From Lysinibacillus sphaericus (GTDB taxonomy: Bacteria; Bacillota; Bacilli; Bacillales_A; Planococcaceae): DNA of 64,000 bases. The position numbers and the translations under genes were made by a program. Shown here in pieces: positions 18,008 to 27,297 of the stretch. The notes beneath the pieces were generated by a model. The model had not been told where the DNA came from. It saw only the letters and a program-made list of their open reading frames with translations, and searched no databases. Position 1 is the first letter of the stretch, and each line of letters starts with the position of its first letter. The stretch covers positions 2,790,001 through 2,854,000 of the forward strand of contig NZ_CP015224.1 of the NCBI RefSeq assembly GCF_001629735.1. The letters are read 5' to 3'.

Positions 18008-18237
18008 AATATCCCTTTATTTGGCTCATTAAGTTTTACAGAAAATACATTTCACCTATGACGCCACCTACTTGTCGTTTCCATCCCACATGTTCTTCTT
18101 ATGGCCTCGAAGCTTTTCAAAAGCATGGGGCGCTAAAAGGATTTATTTTAACCATCACACGTATATCCAAATGCCATCCATTTCATCCTGGTGGCTTTGA
18201 TCCAGTGCCAGAAAAATGGCCTTCGAAAAAGAATTAA
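18004..18237 (+). CDS. yidD: YidD membrane protein insertion efficiency factor
   Basis: A 77-residue YidD-family protein, membrane associated, which assists YidC/SpoIIIJ-dependent insertion. The family hallmark RKYISP...[11 protein letters not shown] is present near residues 13-35, with the second conserved block [16 protein letters not shown] near the C-terminus. Length is typical. It is coupled to the small membrane protein gene upstream. The terminator stem uses the last codons. Confidence 0.93.
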   Translation: MKYPFIWLIKFYRKYISPMTPPTCRFHPTCSSYGLEAFQKHGALKGFILTITRISKCHPFHPGGFDPVPEKWPSKKN

Positions 18238-18256
18238 TTTTCGGAGGTCATTTTTT
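18217..18256 (+). terminator. Terminator overlapping the end of yidD
   Basis: GGCCTTCGAAAA pairs (with two G-U pairs) to TTTTCGGAGGTC across an 8-base loop and is followed by six T. The left arm is inside the yidD coding sequence. Confidence 0.75.
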
Positions 18257-18304
18257 CTTGTACTTTTTGAAGTTGTGCGTTATTATAATAACTGTTCTAA
18301 AAAA

Positions 18305-18327
18305 TAAATCGTAATGGTTACTATTTA
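18305..18327. promoter_or_regulatory. Zur box
   Basis: TAAATCGTAAT GG TTACTATTTA is a near-perfect dyad that matches the B. subtilis Zur consensus I recall (AAATCGTAAT-type half sites). It lies 19 bases before the zinc-binding lipoprotein start. Zinc-dependent repression is inferred. Confidence 0.75.
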
Positions 18328-18345
18328 AGAAAGGGATTATATTAT

Positions 18346-19371
18346 ATGAAAAAAGTTTATGTATTATTGCTAGTCACAGTTCTTGCCCTGTTTACCGCTG
18401 CTTGCGGAGACCAATCATCAACTTCCCAAAAGTCTTCTAATGAGACAGATAAATTAACAATTTATACAACTGTTTATCCTTTAAGCTATTTTGCACAGCG
18501 TATTGGGGGTGACTTTGTGGATGTCTCTTCTATTTATCCGGCTGGTGCTAATGAACATACCTTTGAACCAACACAAAAGGATATGATGAAATTAGCAGAT
18601 GCCAATATCTTTTTCTATATTGGCTTAGGGCTTGAGGGCTTTGTTGAAAATGCTAAAAAGACTTTAGCCAATGAAGATGTCACAATGGTGGCAACTGCTG
18701 ATAAAGTTTCAGATGAAAAATTAGCTATTAGCACAGGCCATGTTCATGCTGAAGATGATCATCATGAACATGATCATGCTGCAACCGAGGAAGATCACGA
18801 TCATGCAGAAGAAGAACATGGACATGACGACCATGAGCATGGCGATATCGATCCTCATGTTTGGCTATCTCCAACAATTAGTGAAGATTTAGCACTTGCT
18901 ATTAAAAATGCATTAGTAGAAAAAATGCCTGCTCAAGAAGCTACTTTTACTCAAAATTACGAAGCATTGGTAAAAGAGTTACAGGATTTAGATCAGGAAT
19001 TTAAAGTAATGGCTGATCAAGCACAAAATAAAACATTTTTTGTATCTCATGCAGCATTCGGCTATATTGCAGGTCAATATGGGCTAACACAAATACCTAT
19101 TGCTGGCTTAAATTCTCAAAATGAACCTTCACAAAAAGAACTAACAATGATTGTTGATAAAGCCAATGAATTGCATATTCACCATATTTTATTTGAACAA
19201 AATGTTTCCTCTAAATTAGCAGAGGTTATTCAAAAAGAAGTCGGTGCGAAATCACTTGTATTGCATAATTTAAGTGTATTAACGACAGACGATGAAAAAA
19301 ATAAAGAAACTTACTTCACATTGATGAAGAAAAATATTCAAACTTTAGATAAGGCTTTAAGCAATCAATAA
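18346..19371 (+). CDS. znuA: Zinc ABC transporter substrate-binding lipoprotein (ZnuA/AdcA-like)
   Basis: High-affinity zinc-binding lipoprotein on the outer face of the membrane. Signal peptide with lipobox TAAC (Cys20), cluster A-I fold starting TIYTTVYPLSYF, and the His-rich acidic loop at residues about 130-170 that is diagnostic for zinc (rather than Mn) binding proteins. Metal-ligand histidines appear in NEHTFEPTQ, DPHVWLSP and VSHAAFGY. No znuB or znuC permease or ATPase gene lies next to it, so this is an orphan binding protein. A Zur box precedes it. Confidence 0.92.
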   Translation: MKKVYVLLLVTVLALFTAACGDQSSTSQKSSNETDKLTIYTTVYPLSYFAQRIGGDFVDVSSIYPAGANEHTFEPTQKDMMKLADANIFFYIGLGLEGFVENAKKTLANEDVTMVATADKVSDEKLAISTGHVHAEDDHHEHDHAATEEDHDHAEEEHGHDDHEHGDIDPHVWLSPTISEDLALAIKNALVEKMPAQEATFTQNYEALVKELQDLDQEFKVMADQAQNKTFFVSHAAFGYIAGQYGLTQIPIAGLNSQNEPSQKELTMIVDKANELHIHHILFEQNVSSKLAEVIQKEVGAKSLVLHNLSVLTTDDEKNKETYFTLMKKNIQTLDKALSNQ

Positions 19372-20539
19372 TTGAAAGAAGGAGGTGCCCCGAAAATGGA
19401 TGGGACACCTCCTTTATTATGACGTATTTTTCTTGCGGCATTCGTTTTTCTGTTCGCTCAATAGACAAGAACCGCTTATTTGTTTTGGGCACATGGAAAT
19501 CTTTTGAATGAGGCACTAGGAAAGCCACCATACTTTCTACTAAAATCGTTGCCCATTCATTAAAGTCAAACGGAACTATAGTGTTTGAATCATTTTGATT
19601 TTGTGAGACAAGTTTTGTAGGCATCTCCATGAATGGTTTGATAGCCAGCCTATTTTCACCCATTATAGACATCCCCTTATTTGGGTTGAAACCTTCATGC
19701 AAAGGGGTTGTTACACTTTGTCTTTTAGTTACTTCCTGCAAGTCTGAATAGTTTTCGCTTGTTGCAGCCGGGAAGCTTGCATAATCCCAGGTATGGTCCT
19801 GTGATAATTGCCGATCCGACACTAGGAAATATTGATAACGTACTTCCCCTTTCCGATCAGGTAACGGATCATCCCATGTCACATCGATGTGATACCAATT
19901 ATGATCAACTTTCACTAATACCCAGGCATGAAGCTGTTCGCCCACTTTTCCAGGGACATATTGCACCTCAAAACCCAGCAATTCTAGCATTCGATAAAGC
20001 ACTAATGCATATGCCTGGCAGACTCCCTTATTTTCCGTCAGTAGCGTGTAAGGGGAATATTGACTTCCTTCCGTTTCCTTGGAATATTCCGCAGTTAGAA
20101 CAATAAAATCATGTGCAGCCTGTAATTTTTGTAGGTCACTTAATCCTTGCATAGGTGCAATAATATCCGTCAATGTTTGCTCGACAAATGCTTCTTCACT
20201 TGGTGAAAGATGATAGGTAAACGTAAAAGCAATCGCAATTTTATGGTTATAACCATCATACTTCCATTTAAAGCTAGAAATATTAGTATAAATATAAGAG
20301 TTTTGAATCGCACCTTTCGTAATGTCTGTTAGTTCATCTTTAATATCAGATATGTCACCCGTATAGTAAATAGAGAATTCCGTTGATAGCTGCATAACTT
20401 CTTTATTAATGAGAGATTGTAGTGTTTGAATTGAATGAGCAGTTGCTACATCATCTTTTTCATAGTTTGCAAAAACTTGCACATGACTCATTTGTAGAAC
20501 AAATAATATAATGACAGCATTATATATATATTTCCTCAT
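19316..20539 (-). CDS. Secreted transglutaminase-like protein
   Basis: An exported protein with a transglutaminase/protease-like core. Signal peptide residues 1-25 end near VQVFA. The catalytic triad is visible as Cys174 (GVCQAYA), His204 (LHAWV) and Asp219 (HIDVTWDDP), like the cell-wall-associated transglutaminase-like proteins of bacilli. The ATG at 20539 is placed 10 bases after AAAGGAG, and the ATG at 20548 is too close to it. After about residue 280 there is no recognisable domain. The frame runs through the znuA terminator and 56 bases into znuA antisense, so the annotated C-terminus is doubtful. Confidence 0.8.
   Translation of the reverse strand: MRKYIYNAVIILFVLQMSHVQVFANYEKDDVATAHSIQTLQSLINKEVMQLSTEFSIYYTGDISDIKDELTDITKGAIQNSYIYTNISSFKWKYDGYNHKIAIAFTFTYHLSPSEEAFVEQTLTDIIAPMQGLSDLQKLQAAHDFIVLTAEYSKETEGSQYSPYTLLTENKGVCQAYALVLYRMLELLGFEVQYVPGKVGEQLHAWVLVKVDHNWYHIDVTWDDPLPDRKGEVRYQYFLVSDRQLSQDHTWDYASFPAATSENYSDLQEVTKRQSVTTPLHEGFNPNKGMSIMGENRLAIKPFMEMPTKLVSQNQNDSNTIVPFDFNEWATILVESMVAFLVPHSKDFHVPKTNKRFLSIERTEKRMPQEKYVIIKEVSHPFSGHLLLSIIDCLKPYLKFEYFSSSM
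19379..19416 (+). terminator. Terminator after znuA
   Basis: AAGGAGGTGCCC pairs with GGGACACCTCCTT and is followed by T-rich sequence. The same stem lies inside the 3' part of the opposing open frame. Confidence 0.85.
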
Positions 20540-20637
20540 ATGAGTCATTCTCCTTTACTAAATAGTTTATGCCTCTCTTTTTTTATTATGTTAATGAATG
20601 ATTAATTTCATGCTAAAAGTTCAATAATTTACAAAAT

Positions 20638-20671
20638 AAAAAGAAGCCTAGCGTTCAATGGGCTTCTTTTT
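20638..20671. terminator. Bidirectional terminator after menE
   Basis: AAAAAGAAGCC and GGCTTCTTTTT form an A/T-flanked stem with a 12-base loop that works on either strand, directly after menE. Confidence 0.85.
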
Positions 20672-20680
20672 ACATTTATT

Positions 20681-22105
20681 TTATTGTAGTAATTTACGTC
20701 TAAGCAGCTTATTAGCTCCGTTTCGTGGAAGACTGTTTGTAATAATAATTTCTTTTGGCAATTTATATTTAGCCAGCTTCTGTCGACAGAAGGCTTGTAA
20801 TTGTTCGACTGATGCTTGTTTATTTAACACAACAAAGGCAACTGGTACTTGTCCCCATTGCTTATCATCGGCACCACATACGCCCGCCTCCTTAACAGCT
20901 GGATGCATAAGCAGAACATTCTCTATTTCTGCGGGATATATATTTTCTCCACCAGAAATTATCAAATCTGCTCTGCGATCTATGACAAATAAATAGCCTT
21001 CTTCATCTAGATAACCAATATCTCCGGTATGCAACCAGCCATCTCGCGTGGCGCTTTTTTGTGCAAAACGGCCGATATATCCAGGTGTAACATGGGGCCC
21101 TCTAATGCAAATTTCTCCTTCTCCTTGTGCGTTTGGCTCTACAATTTTGATTTGATTAAAAAATAAAGGCTTCCCGGCAGAGCCAATTTTCCGTATCGCA
21201 TCCTCACTTGCTAATGTAGCTGTTTGTGAGGAGGTTTCTGTCATACCATACGTTTGAGCTACAGCCAAGTTTAACGTATGTGCTCTCGCTAAGTAATCAG
21301 CTGGCACCGGTCCTCCACCAGCAAGCATTAATTTAAAACGCGAGGAAGCTTTAGCGTTGTGTTGCTCCAACGTATGTAAGATTCTTTCCAACGTCACAGC
21401 TACAACTGACATATGTGTTACTTCACCCTTCATAATATGATGCGTAATAGCGTCTACATCAAAATGATCATATAAATAGACTTGATTGCCATATAACAGC
21501 GAACGCACTAATATCGAAAATCCACTAATATGGAATAATGGTACAGCACAAAGCCAAACATCATCAGTCTGTAGACCAATATTTAAAACCGAGGCCGTTG
21601 CACTAGCCTGATGGTTGCCTACCGTTTGACGGACGCCCTTTGGAAAGCCTGTTGTCCCAGATGTATACATAATCGTTGTTGTTTGTTCCAAAGGCCATTC
21701 CTTTGTTATATCGAATGCACCTTCCTCAACCTTTTCAATCGTTGAAAATAAATAATGAGCCATATTTGCAGGCAACTTATTTACATCCTCATCTGCAATC
21801 AATACGGCAACTGCCTCAGAGTCCGTCATTTGGTAACTAAGTTCATCCTGTGACAACCTACGATTTAGCATAACCATCTCACATTGCAGATGCATACAAG
21901 CGTACATGGTAATTACAAGCTCAGGTTTACTTGGACCCATAATGGCAATCCGATCTCCCTGCTGTATACCTAGTCCTACTAATTGGCGGGCACGCTTGAT
22001 AGATAAATCATTCAACTCTTGAAAAGTCCAACTTTGTTCTTTATAAGTTAATGCCTTACGTAACGGTGTTAAATAGGCTCGCTGTATAATCCAATTCGGA
22101 TACAT
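20681..22105 (-). CDS. menE: o-Succinylbenzoate-CoA ligase
   Basis: Adenylate-forming ligase that activates o-succinylbenzoate with CoA in menaquinone synthesis. It has the AMP-binding P-loop TIMYTSGTTGFPKG near residue 150, QTYGMTETSS near 285, DGWLHTGDIGYLDEEG, and the C-terminal hinge with catalytic Lys (NGANKLLRRKL). The ATG at 22105 is 8 bases after TTGGAG; the GTG at 22123 would place that signal inside the gene. It follows menB after a terminator, so it has its own promoter or relies on read-through. Confidence 0.93.
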   Translation of the reverse strand: MYPNWIIQRAYLTPLRKALTYKEQSWTFQELNDLSIKRARQLVGLGIQQGDRIAIMGPSKPELVITMYACMHLQCEMVMLNRRLSQDELSYQMTDSEAVAVLIADEDVNKLPANMAHYLFSTIEKVEEGAFDITKEWPLEQTTTIMYTSGTTGFPKGVRQTVGNHQASATASVLNIGLQTDDVWLCAVPLFHISGFSILVRSLLYGNQVYLYDHFDVDAITHHIMKGEVTHMSVVAVTLERILHTLEQHNAKASSRFKLMLAGGGPVPADYLARAHTLNLAVAQTYGMTETSSQTATLASEDAIRKIGSAGKPLFFNQIKIVEPNAQGEGEICIRGPHVTPGYIGRFAQKSATRDGWLHTGDIGYLDEEGYLFVIDRRADLIISGGENIYPAEIENVLLMHPAVKEAGVCGADDKQWGQVPVAFVVLNKQASVEQLQAFCRQKLAKYKLPKEIIITNSLPRNGANKLLRRKLLQ

Positions 22106-22218
22106 ATTTGTCACTCCAATCACCCTACATCTTAACGCTTTACCCTATCGCTTGTCTATTCATGTTACATTTGCTTTTAAACGTTAGTATTTTGCTTCTA
22201 TCCTCTTTCCCAGGCATA

Positions 22219-22250
22219 CAAAAAAGCTCGTATCCAAAAAGATACGAGCC
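22219..22250 (-). terminator. Terminator between menB and menE
   Basis: On the minus strand GGCTCGTATC and GATACGAGC form a 9-10-bp stem with a short T loop, followed by six T. Confidence 0.88.
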
Positions 22251-22266
22251 TTACACCCTAACTAAA

Positions 22267-23085
22267 TCAAGGGAATCTTGGGAATTGGCCAAAGTCTGGT
22301 TGACGTTTTTCTTTGAAAGCGTCGCGACCTTCTTTTGCTTCATCTGTTGTGTAGTAAAGAAGAGTAGCGTCACCAGCCATTTGTTGAAGACCTGCTAAGC
22401 CATCTGTATCTGCGTTCATCGCTGCTTTTAAGAAGCGCAATGCAGTTGGTGACATTTGTAGCATTTCTTCACACCATTGAACAGTTTCATCTTCTAATTG
22501 GTCATAAGGAACCACTGTATTAACTAAGCCCATATCAAGTGCTTGCTGTGCATCGTATTGACGGCAAAGGTACCAAATTTCACGAGCTTTTTTATGTCCA
22601 ATAATACGAGCAAGATAGCCTGAGCCGTAACCAGCATCAAATGAACCTACTTTTGGACCTGTTTGTCCAAAGCGAGCGTTGTCAGCAGCAATAGTTAAAT
22701 CACAAACAACATGTAATACGTGTCCTCCACCAATTGCATAGCCTGCAACCATTGCCACGACAGGTTTTGGGATTACACGGATTAAACGTTGTAAATCAAG
22801 AACGTTTAGACGTGGGATTTCATCGTCTCCTACATAGCCACCATGTCCGCGAACTTTTTGATCTCCGCCTGAGCAGAAGGCATGTTCACCTTCACCTGTT
22901 AAAATAATTACACCGATATTTTTATCATCGCGTGCACGTGAAAATGCATCAATCATTTCCATAACCGTTTTTGGGCGGAATGCATTACGCACTTCTGGAC
23001 GATTAATCGTAATTTTTGCGATTCCGTTATAGAACTCATACTTAATATCTTCATAAGTATGTAATGAAGTCCATTGACGTGTCAT
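22267..23085 (-). CDS. menB: 1,4-Dihydroxy-2-naphthoyl-CoA synthase
   Basis: Crotonase-family ring-closing enzyme of menaquinone synthesis, 272 residues. Typical motifs: [13 protein letters not shown], oxyanion-hole [17 protein letters not shown], and the MenB-specific [18 protein letters not shown] segment with its catalytic residues. The C-terminal FGQFPRFP tail is characteristic. The ATG is preceded by TAGGAGGC. It lies 63 bases after menH in the men unit. Confidence 0.97.
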   Translation of the reverse strand: MTRQWTSLHTYEDIKYEFYNGIAKITINRPEVRNAFRPKTVMEMIDAFSRARDDKNIGVIILTGEGEHAFCSGGDQKVRGHGGYVGDDEIPRLNVLDLQRLIRVIPKPVVAMVAGYAIGGGHVLHVVCDLTIAADNARFGQTGPKVGSFDAGYGSGYLARIIGHKKAREIWYLCRQYDAQQALDMGLVNTVVPYDQLEDETVQWCEEMLQMSPTALRFLKAAMNADTDGLAGLQQMAGDATLLYYTTDEAKEGRDAFKEKRQPDFGQFPRFP

Positions 23086-23148
23086 TGAATTGCCTCCTAT
23101 ATTGTAAATTCGTCTCGTTATTATCGAGGCGCTAACGTAAAAATAATA

Positions 23149-23958
23149 TTACGTTATATACTCCTCTACTATTGTAGCAAACTCAGCGGGATTTTCCACA
23201 TGAATTGCATGTCCAGCATCAATTACTGTCATATGCCTAACAGTTTTTAATAGCGCTTTCATTTCTAGTGCAATTTTACAAAATTTCTCATCTAATGAAC
23301 CTGTAATTAGTAGCACAGGTATTTCAAGCTGGTCCAAGAGATGCCAATTGGAAGGTTGGGTTCCTGTTCCGATACCTTTTAAGCTCCCTGATAAACCTTC
23401 TTCCTTTTGTGAAAGTCTTTCAGCCCGAATGGCCTTTTGCACAGTTTCAGAAAGATGACGCTGTGATGCAAAAAGCGGTATATTCTCCCATGCATTCACA
23501 AAAGAGACTAATCCATTGGTGATGATTTTTTGTGCCAATATGTCATCTCGCTCCCTACGTTCACGTCGTTCCTCTACTGTTCGTAAACCAGGAGAAGCAC
23601 TTTCTAAAATGAGCTTTTGAATCCGATTTGGAAACGTAATGGCATAAGATAATGCAATTCTTCCCCCCATTGAATAGCCCAGCAATGTAAATTTCTCAAT
23701 ATGGAGCTGACAAAACAGTTCCTCTAAGTCCTGTAATTGTTCCTCCATTGAAAAACGCTTAATTTGCTCTGGAGTAGCTGTTTGCCCATGCCCAATTAAA
23801 TCTATGGCAATAACCCGGACATTCGGTAGTGCTTGTGCTAGATTGTGCCATGTAGCCGTACTCCCTGTAAATCCATGCAAAGCAACTAATGTATGGATAC
23901 CGTTTTCATTCCATATATCCACATTGGTTTCAAGTCCTCGGATTACTAAGCTCGTCAT
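23149..23958 (-). CDS. menH: SHCHC synthase (MenH)
   Basis: Alpha/beta hydrolase-fold lyase that eliminates pyruvate from SEPHCHC to give 2-succinyl-6-hydroxy-2,4-cyclohexadiene-1-carboxylate. The fold motifs are HGFTGSTATW, nucleophile elbow GYSMGGRIAL near residue 96, acid in TGSLDEKF and late His in DAGHAIHVENP. The length of 269 residues matches the family. The start codon overlaps the menD stop (ATGA), so the order menD-menH-menB is that of B. subtilis. Confidence 0.94.
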   Translation of the reverse strand: MTSLVIRGLETNVDIWNENGIHTLVALHGFTGSTATWHNLAQALPNVRVIAIDLIGHGQTATPEQIKRFSMEEQLQDLEELFCQLHIEKFTLLGYSMGGRIALSYAITFPNRIQKLILESASPGLRTVEERRERRERDDILAQKIITNGLVSFVNAWENIPLFASQRHLSETVQKAIRAERLSQKEEGLSGSLKGIGTGTQPSNWHLLDQLEIPVLLITGSLDEKFCKIALEMKALLKTVRHMTVIDAGHAIHVENPAEFATIVEEYIT

Positions 23959-25670
23959 GCTTTTAGCTCCGCGTTAATACGATTCCATAGCTCTCGATGA
24001 GCCTGAACGTTTTCCGCTCTATCTGTAAATATTTCAACTAAGCGTAAAGGACGTTTTTTGACTGATGAAAACTTCCCTGATAATTCAGCTATTGTATCTA
24101 CACGTACATAATCCATATTATACATATGGGCAATATCTTGGAATTCAAGTGCAGTCGGTGTGCCAAACAGATCCTCATAATGAGCTTCTACTGTTGATTG
24201 TGGTAAATAAGAAAAAATTCCTCCACCATCATTATTCATTACAAGAATAGTTAAGTTACATTCTTGGTATCTAGTAGCAATCAGCCCATTTACATCATGT
24301 AGAAAAGCTAAATCACCAATCAATAAATAAGTTTCTCGGTCATTTCCTTGACTGAAGCCTAATGCTGTTGATACTACGCCATCAATCCCATTCGTTCCGC
24401 GATTCGCAAAGAAACGGATATCCTTTGGTGTTGCTAATAAAAATGTATCAATATCACGCACTGGCATACTACTGCTAACGAATATATCGCTACCATCAGG
24501 AATCATTTTCAGTAAACGACTGACCATCGCTCCCTCATCTTTTTCTATTTCCGAATACTGTTCAATATAGGTAGAAGCCAACTGATTAGCTTTTTGCCAT
24601 TCGGCTAAGTATGATTCCTCAAATGCTGTGTTAGTAAGGGTTAGATGTGTTAACCATTGATCGATATTTGCATGAATAAAATGTGTAGATACGCCCGTAG
24701 CATCTCTAAACATAGGATCTTCATCAATAATTACATAAGCACTAGGCTGTGTTTTTGTAATAAATTGCATAATGAATTTTGAAACGGGCTGTGCCCCTAT
24801 TCGTAAAACTGTATCTGGCTGAACAAGTGCCTTAAAATCCTCACTCTTCATAATGGCATCATAGGTAGTCACGAGATATGGTAAGCAATCCTCTGGTACA
24901 GCTGCACGCATATTTGACAAGCTTTCCACTATGACTGGCCATTTCAACTGACGCACAAATTCCCAGAGAAATGCTAGATCCGTACCAAGAGCTAATTCTC
25001 CAACAATCATAAAGCCTTTTCTAGTCGAATTTAAAATAGAGGAAAGTTCCTGCATAGCAGAGGTTGTAGGGATTAATTGTCCCATACTGCTATGTTTAAA
25101 TGTCATGGTTGGCAATTCATCCTGTAAATCAATTAATAAAGGCTCTCGGAATGGAACATTCAAATGCACTGGCCCAAAAGGTGCACTTGTTGCAATTGCC
25201 ACTGCCCGCGCTATATGACGTTCGATAAAAGGCAATGTGGGAGCAGCACCATCTGCTAATGGAAAATCAACACTCCATTTCACATGTGAACCATATAGAT
25301 GAGGCTGATTAATGGTCTGTGGTGCGCCTACCTCACGTAATTCATGTGGTCGATCAGCCGTAATGATAATCAGTGGCACACGGGCATAGCTAGCCTCAAC
25401 AATTGCTGGAAAGTAGTTTGCTGCCGCTGTACCAGACGTACATAAGAGGACAACAGGCTTAGCAGTAGCTTTCGCAAGCCCTAAAGCAAAGAAAGCAGCT
25501 GAGCGCTCATCTACTTGACGATACATTTTTATTTGTTTTGTAGAAGCGACGGCGTAGGCAAGAGGTGTTGAACGCGAGCCTGGGCTAACAACAACATTTT
25601 CTACTCCTACTTGTACTAATGACGCAACCATTTTATATACATAATCTGTTAAATTTTTTCGTTCACTCAT
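23955..25670 (-). CDS. menD: SEPHCHC synthase (MenD)
   Basis: Thiamine-diphosphate enzyme joining isochorismate and 2-oxoglutarate. It shows the N-terminal PYR domain (VENVVVSPGSRSTPLA with CTSGTAAANYFPAIVEA), a central domain, and the C-terminal PP domain with the ThDP/Mg motif GDLAFLHDVNG...NNDGGGIF. The 571-residue length is typical. The start overlaps the menF end by 8 bases. Confidence 0.97.
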   Translation of the reverse strand: MSERKNLTDYVYKMVASLVQVGVENVVVSPGSRSTPLAYAVASTKQIKMYRQVDERSAAFFALGLAKATAKPVVLLCTSGTAAANYFPAIVEASYARVPLIIITADRPHELREVGAPQTINQPHLYGSHVKWSVDFPLADGAAPTLPFIERHIARAVAIATSAPFGPVHLNVPFREPLLIDLQDELPTMTFKHSSMGQLIPTTSAMQELSSILNSTRKGFMIVGELALGTDLAFLWEFVRQLKWPVIVESLSNMRAAVPEDCLPYLVTTYDAIMKSEDFKALVQPDTVLRIGAQPVSKFIMQFITKTQPSAYVIIDEDPMFRDATGVSTHFIHANIDQWLTHLTLTNTAFEESYLAEWQKANQLASTYIEQYSEIEKDEGAMVSRLLKMIPDGSDIFVSSSMPVRDIDTFLLATPKDIRFFANRGTNGIDGVVSTALGFSQGNDRETYLLIGDLAFLHDVNGLIATRYQECNLTILVMNNDGGGIFSYLPQSTVEAHYEDLFGTPTALEFQDIAHMYNMDYVRVDTIAELSGKFSSVKKRPLRLVEIFTDRAENVQAHRELWNRINAELKA

Positions 25671-27048
25671 GTAATTGTCCCCCTAGCGCACGAAGCATTG
25701 GACGGAATTTCACTAATGTTTCATCATATTCAGATTGTGGCTCTGAATCCGCTACAATACCACCACCAGCATATAAATAAGCTTTATCGTGAAGCAATGC
25801 CGCTGACCGTATCGCGACTGCAAATTCACCGTTTCCCTCTGCATCCAACCAGCCGATTGGCGCAGCATACAAGCCTCGATTCATCGGTTCATACTTACGT
25901 ATAGCTGCCAACGCTTCCATACGTGGTACACCACCTAATGCTGGGGTGGGATGTAAAGTTTTAGTGAGTTGTAATATTGTAGCATCCTTATTTAGTTGTC
26001 CTTCAATAGGTGTATATAAATGCTGAATATCTCGTATTTTTAATAGACGAGGACTTTCAGGAAGGTTTATATCCACACAATTTTTTCGGAATGTGTCTGC
26101 TATCATATCGACAACATATTGGTGTTCTCCTCCGTTTTTTGGATCGTGTAACAAGCTTTGTCCATAAGCTTCATCTTCTTCTGCTGTTTTTCCTCGCTTA
26201 ATTGAACCGGCAACACATGAAGAAAAGGCTCGACCATCCTCCACTTTTACAAGACGCTCAGGCGATGCTCCGAAGAACAAAAGATGTTCATGCTCTAAGC
26301 CGAACAAATAACTTTCTGGTTGTTCATGGATAATTTGTGATAACACTTGTGGAGCAGTTACTTGCTCTTTAAATTGCAGTGCAAGTGATCGTGCAATAAC
26401 AACCTTATCCGCTTTCTTTTGCTTAATTAAAGCTGTCACTTGGTCTATAGAAGCTAAATAAGGCTCTTTATAAGGCTCAAAGTAGCTTGATATTTCAGGC
26501 TTTGAATACGTTTTCACTTCTTTAACCTGTGCTGCATGAACTAAATAATCTCGCTCTTTTCTTAATGCCTCAAACTGAGCCTCACCATCCTGATCCTGTG
26601 TCAGAAGATGAATACTCACATATGCCTTTTCATCCCGTATAACAAGCTGAAATGTTGCTAATGCAAAATAAGCCTCTGGAAAACCCGTCCATTCCCCAGC
26701 AACATTATTCTGTGGATCAAATGTAAAGCCCCCGAACAAAATAGGTTGGAGCTCACGTTGTCCTTTCAGACAATTTTTCGTTAAATTTTTCCATTCAGCT
26801 TCTACAGCATCAAAACGTTCATTTTTTTTATTATTTTGAATGGTATGGGCATGTCCTAGCCCAACTAAAGTCATTGTTTTTTCTCTATTTTGCCAATAAA
26901 ATCGTTCACCTTTATAGCACTCTTCACCTGCTGTATAAAACGCTAATGCAGACAGGTGACTCACTTCCATTGTTTCCATATAAAAATGAAGGCTTTGGCC
27001 CAAAGAGTCCACTTCTACTTCTGTGGCTTGGTACCACTTCTGTTGCAT
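25663..27048 (-). CDS. menF: Isochorismate synthase
   Basis: Chorismate-using enzyme that starts menaquinone synthesis. The conserved catalytic half holds KADKVVIARS (lysine base), FGASPERLVK, the CVAGSIKRGKTAEED stretch, HPTPALGGVPR and GGGIVADSEPQSEYDET. The ATG at 27048 follows ACGGAGGT and gives 461 residues. Upstream in-frame starts up to 27084 lack a ribosome-binding site. First gene of the leftward men unit, divergent from menA. Confidence 0.96.
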   Translation of the reverse strand: MQQKWYQATEVEVDSLGQSLHFYMETMEVSHLSALAFYTAGEECYKGERFYWQNREKTMTLVGLGHAHTIQNNKKNERFDAVEAEWKNLTKNCLKGQRELQPILFGGFTFDPQNNVAGEWTGFPEAYFALATFQLVIRDEKAYVSIHLLTQDQDGEAQFEALRKERDYLVHAAQVKEVKTYSKPEISSYFEPYKEPYLASIDQVTALIKQKKADKVVIARSLALQFKEQVTAPQVLSQIIHEQPESYLFGLEHEHLLFFGASPERLVKVEDGRAFSSCVAGSIKRGKTAEEDEAYGQSLLHDPKNGGEHQYVVDMIADTFRKNCVDINLPESPRLLKIRDIQHLYTPIEGQLNKDATILQLTKTLHPTPALGGVPRMEALAAIRKYEPMNRGLYAAPIGWLDAEGNGEFAVAIRSAALLHDKAYLYAGGGIVADSEPQSEYDETLVKFRPMLRALGGQLHE

Positions 27049-27297
27049 GAAAATTACCTCCGTTGTTGCAATGTACATAATCAATGATGGCGAAAATTAC
27101 ATCATTTTTGGGGCTGGCAACCGTGTCATTCGTACTGTTGCTATTCACCCTATTTTTATTTTCAGTTCATAAATGCATGTTCTATTGTATCACTTTTTTT
27201 CATTTTACAGTATGTAATAAGCTGTGAACCTACCCATTTTCTCAATCTTCGTTTAAAATAAGAAGAGTCGACAACATTTGAAGGAGAGAAAGACCTT

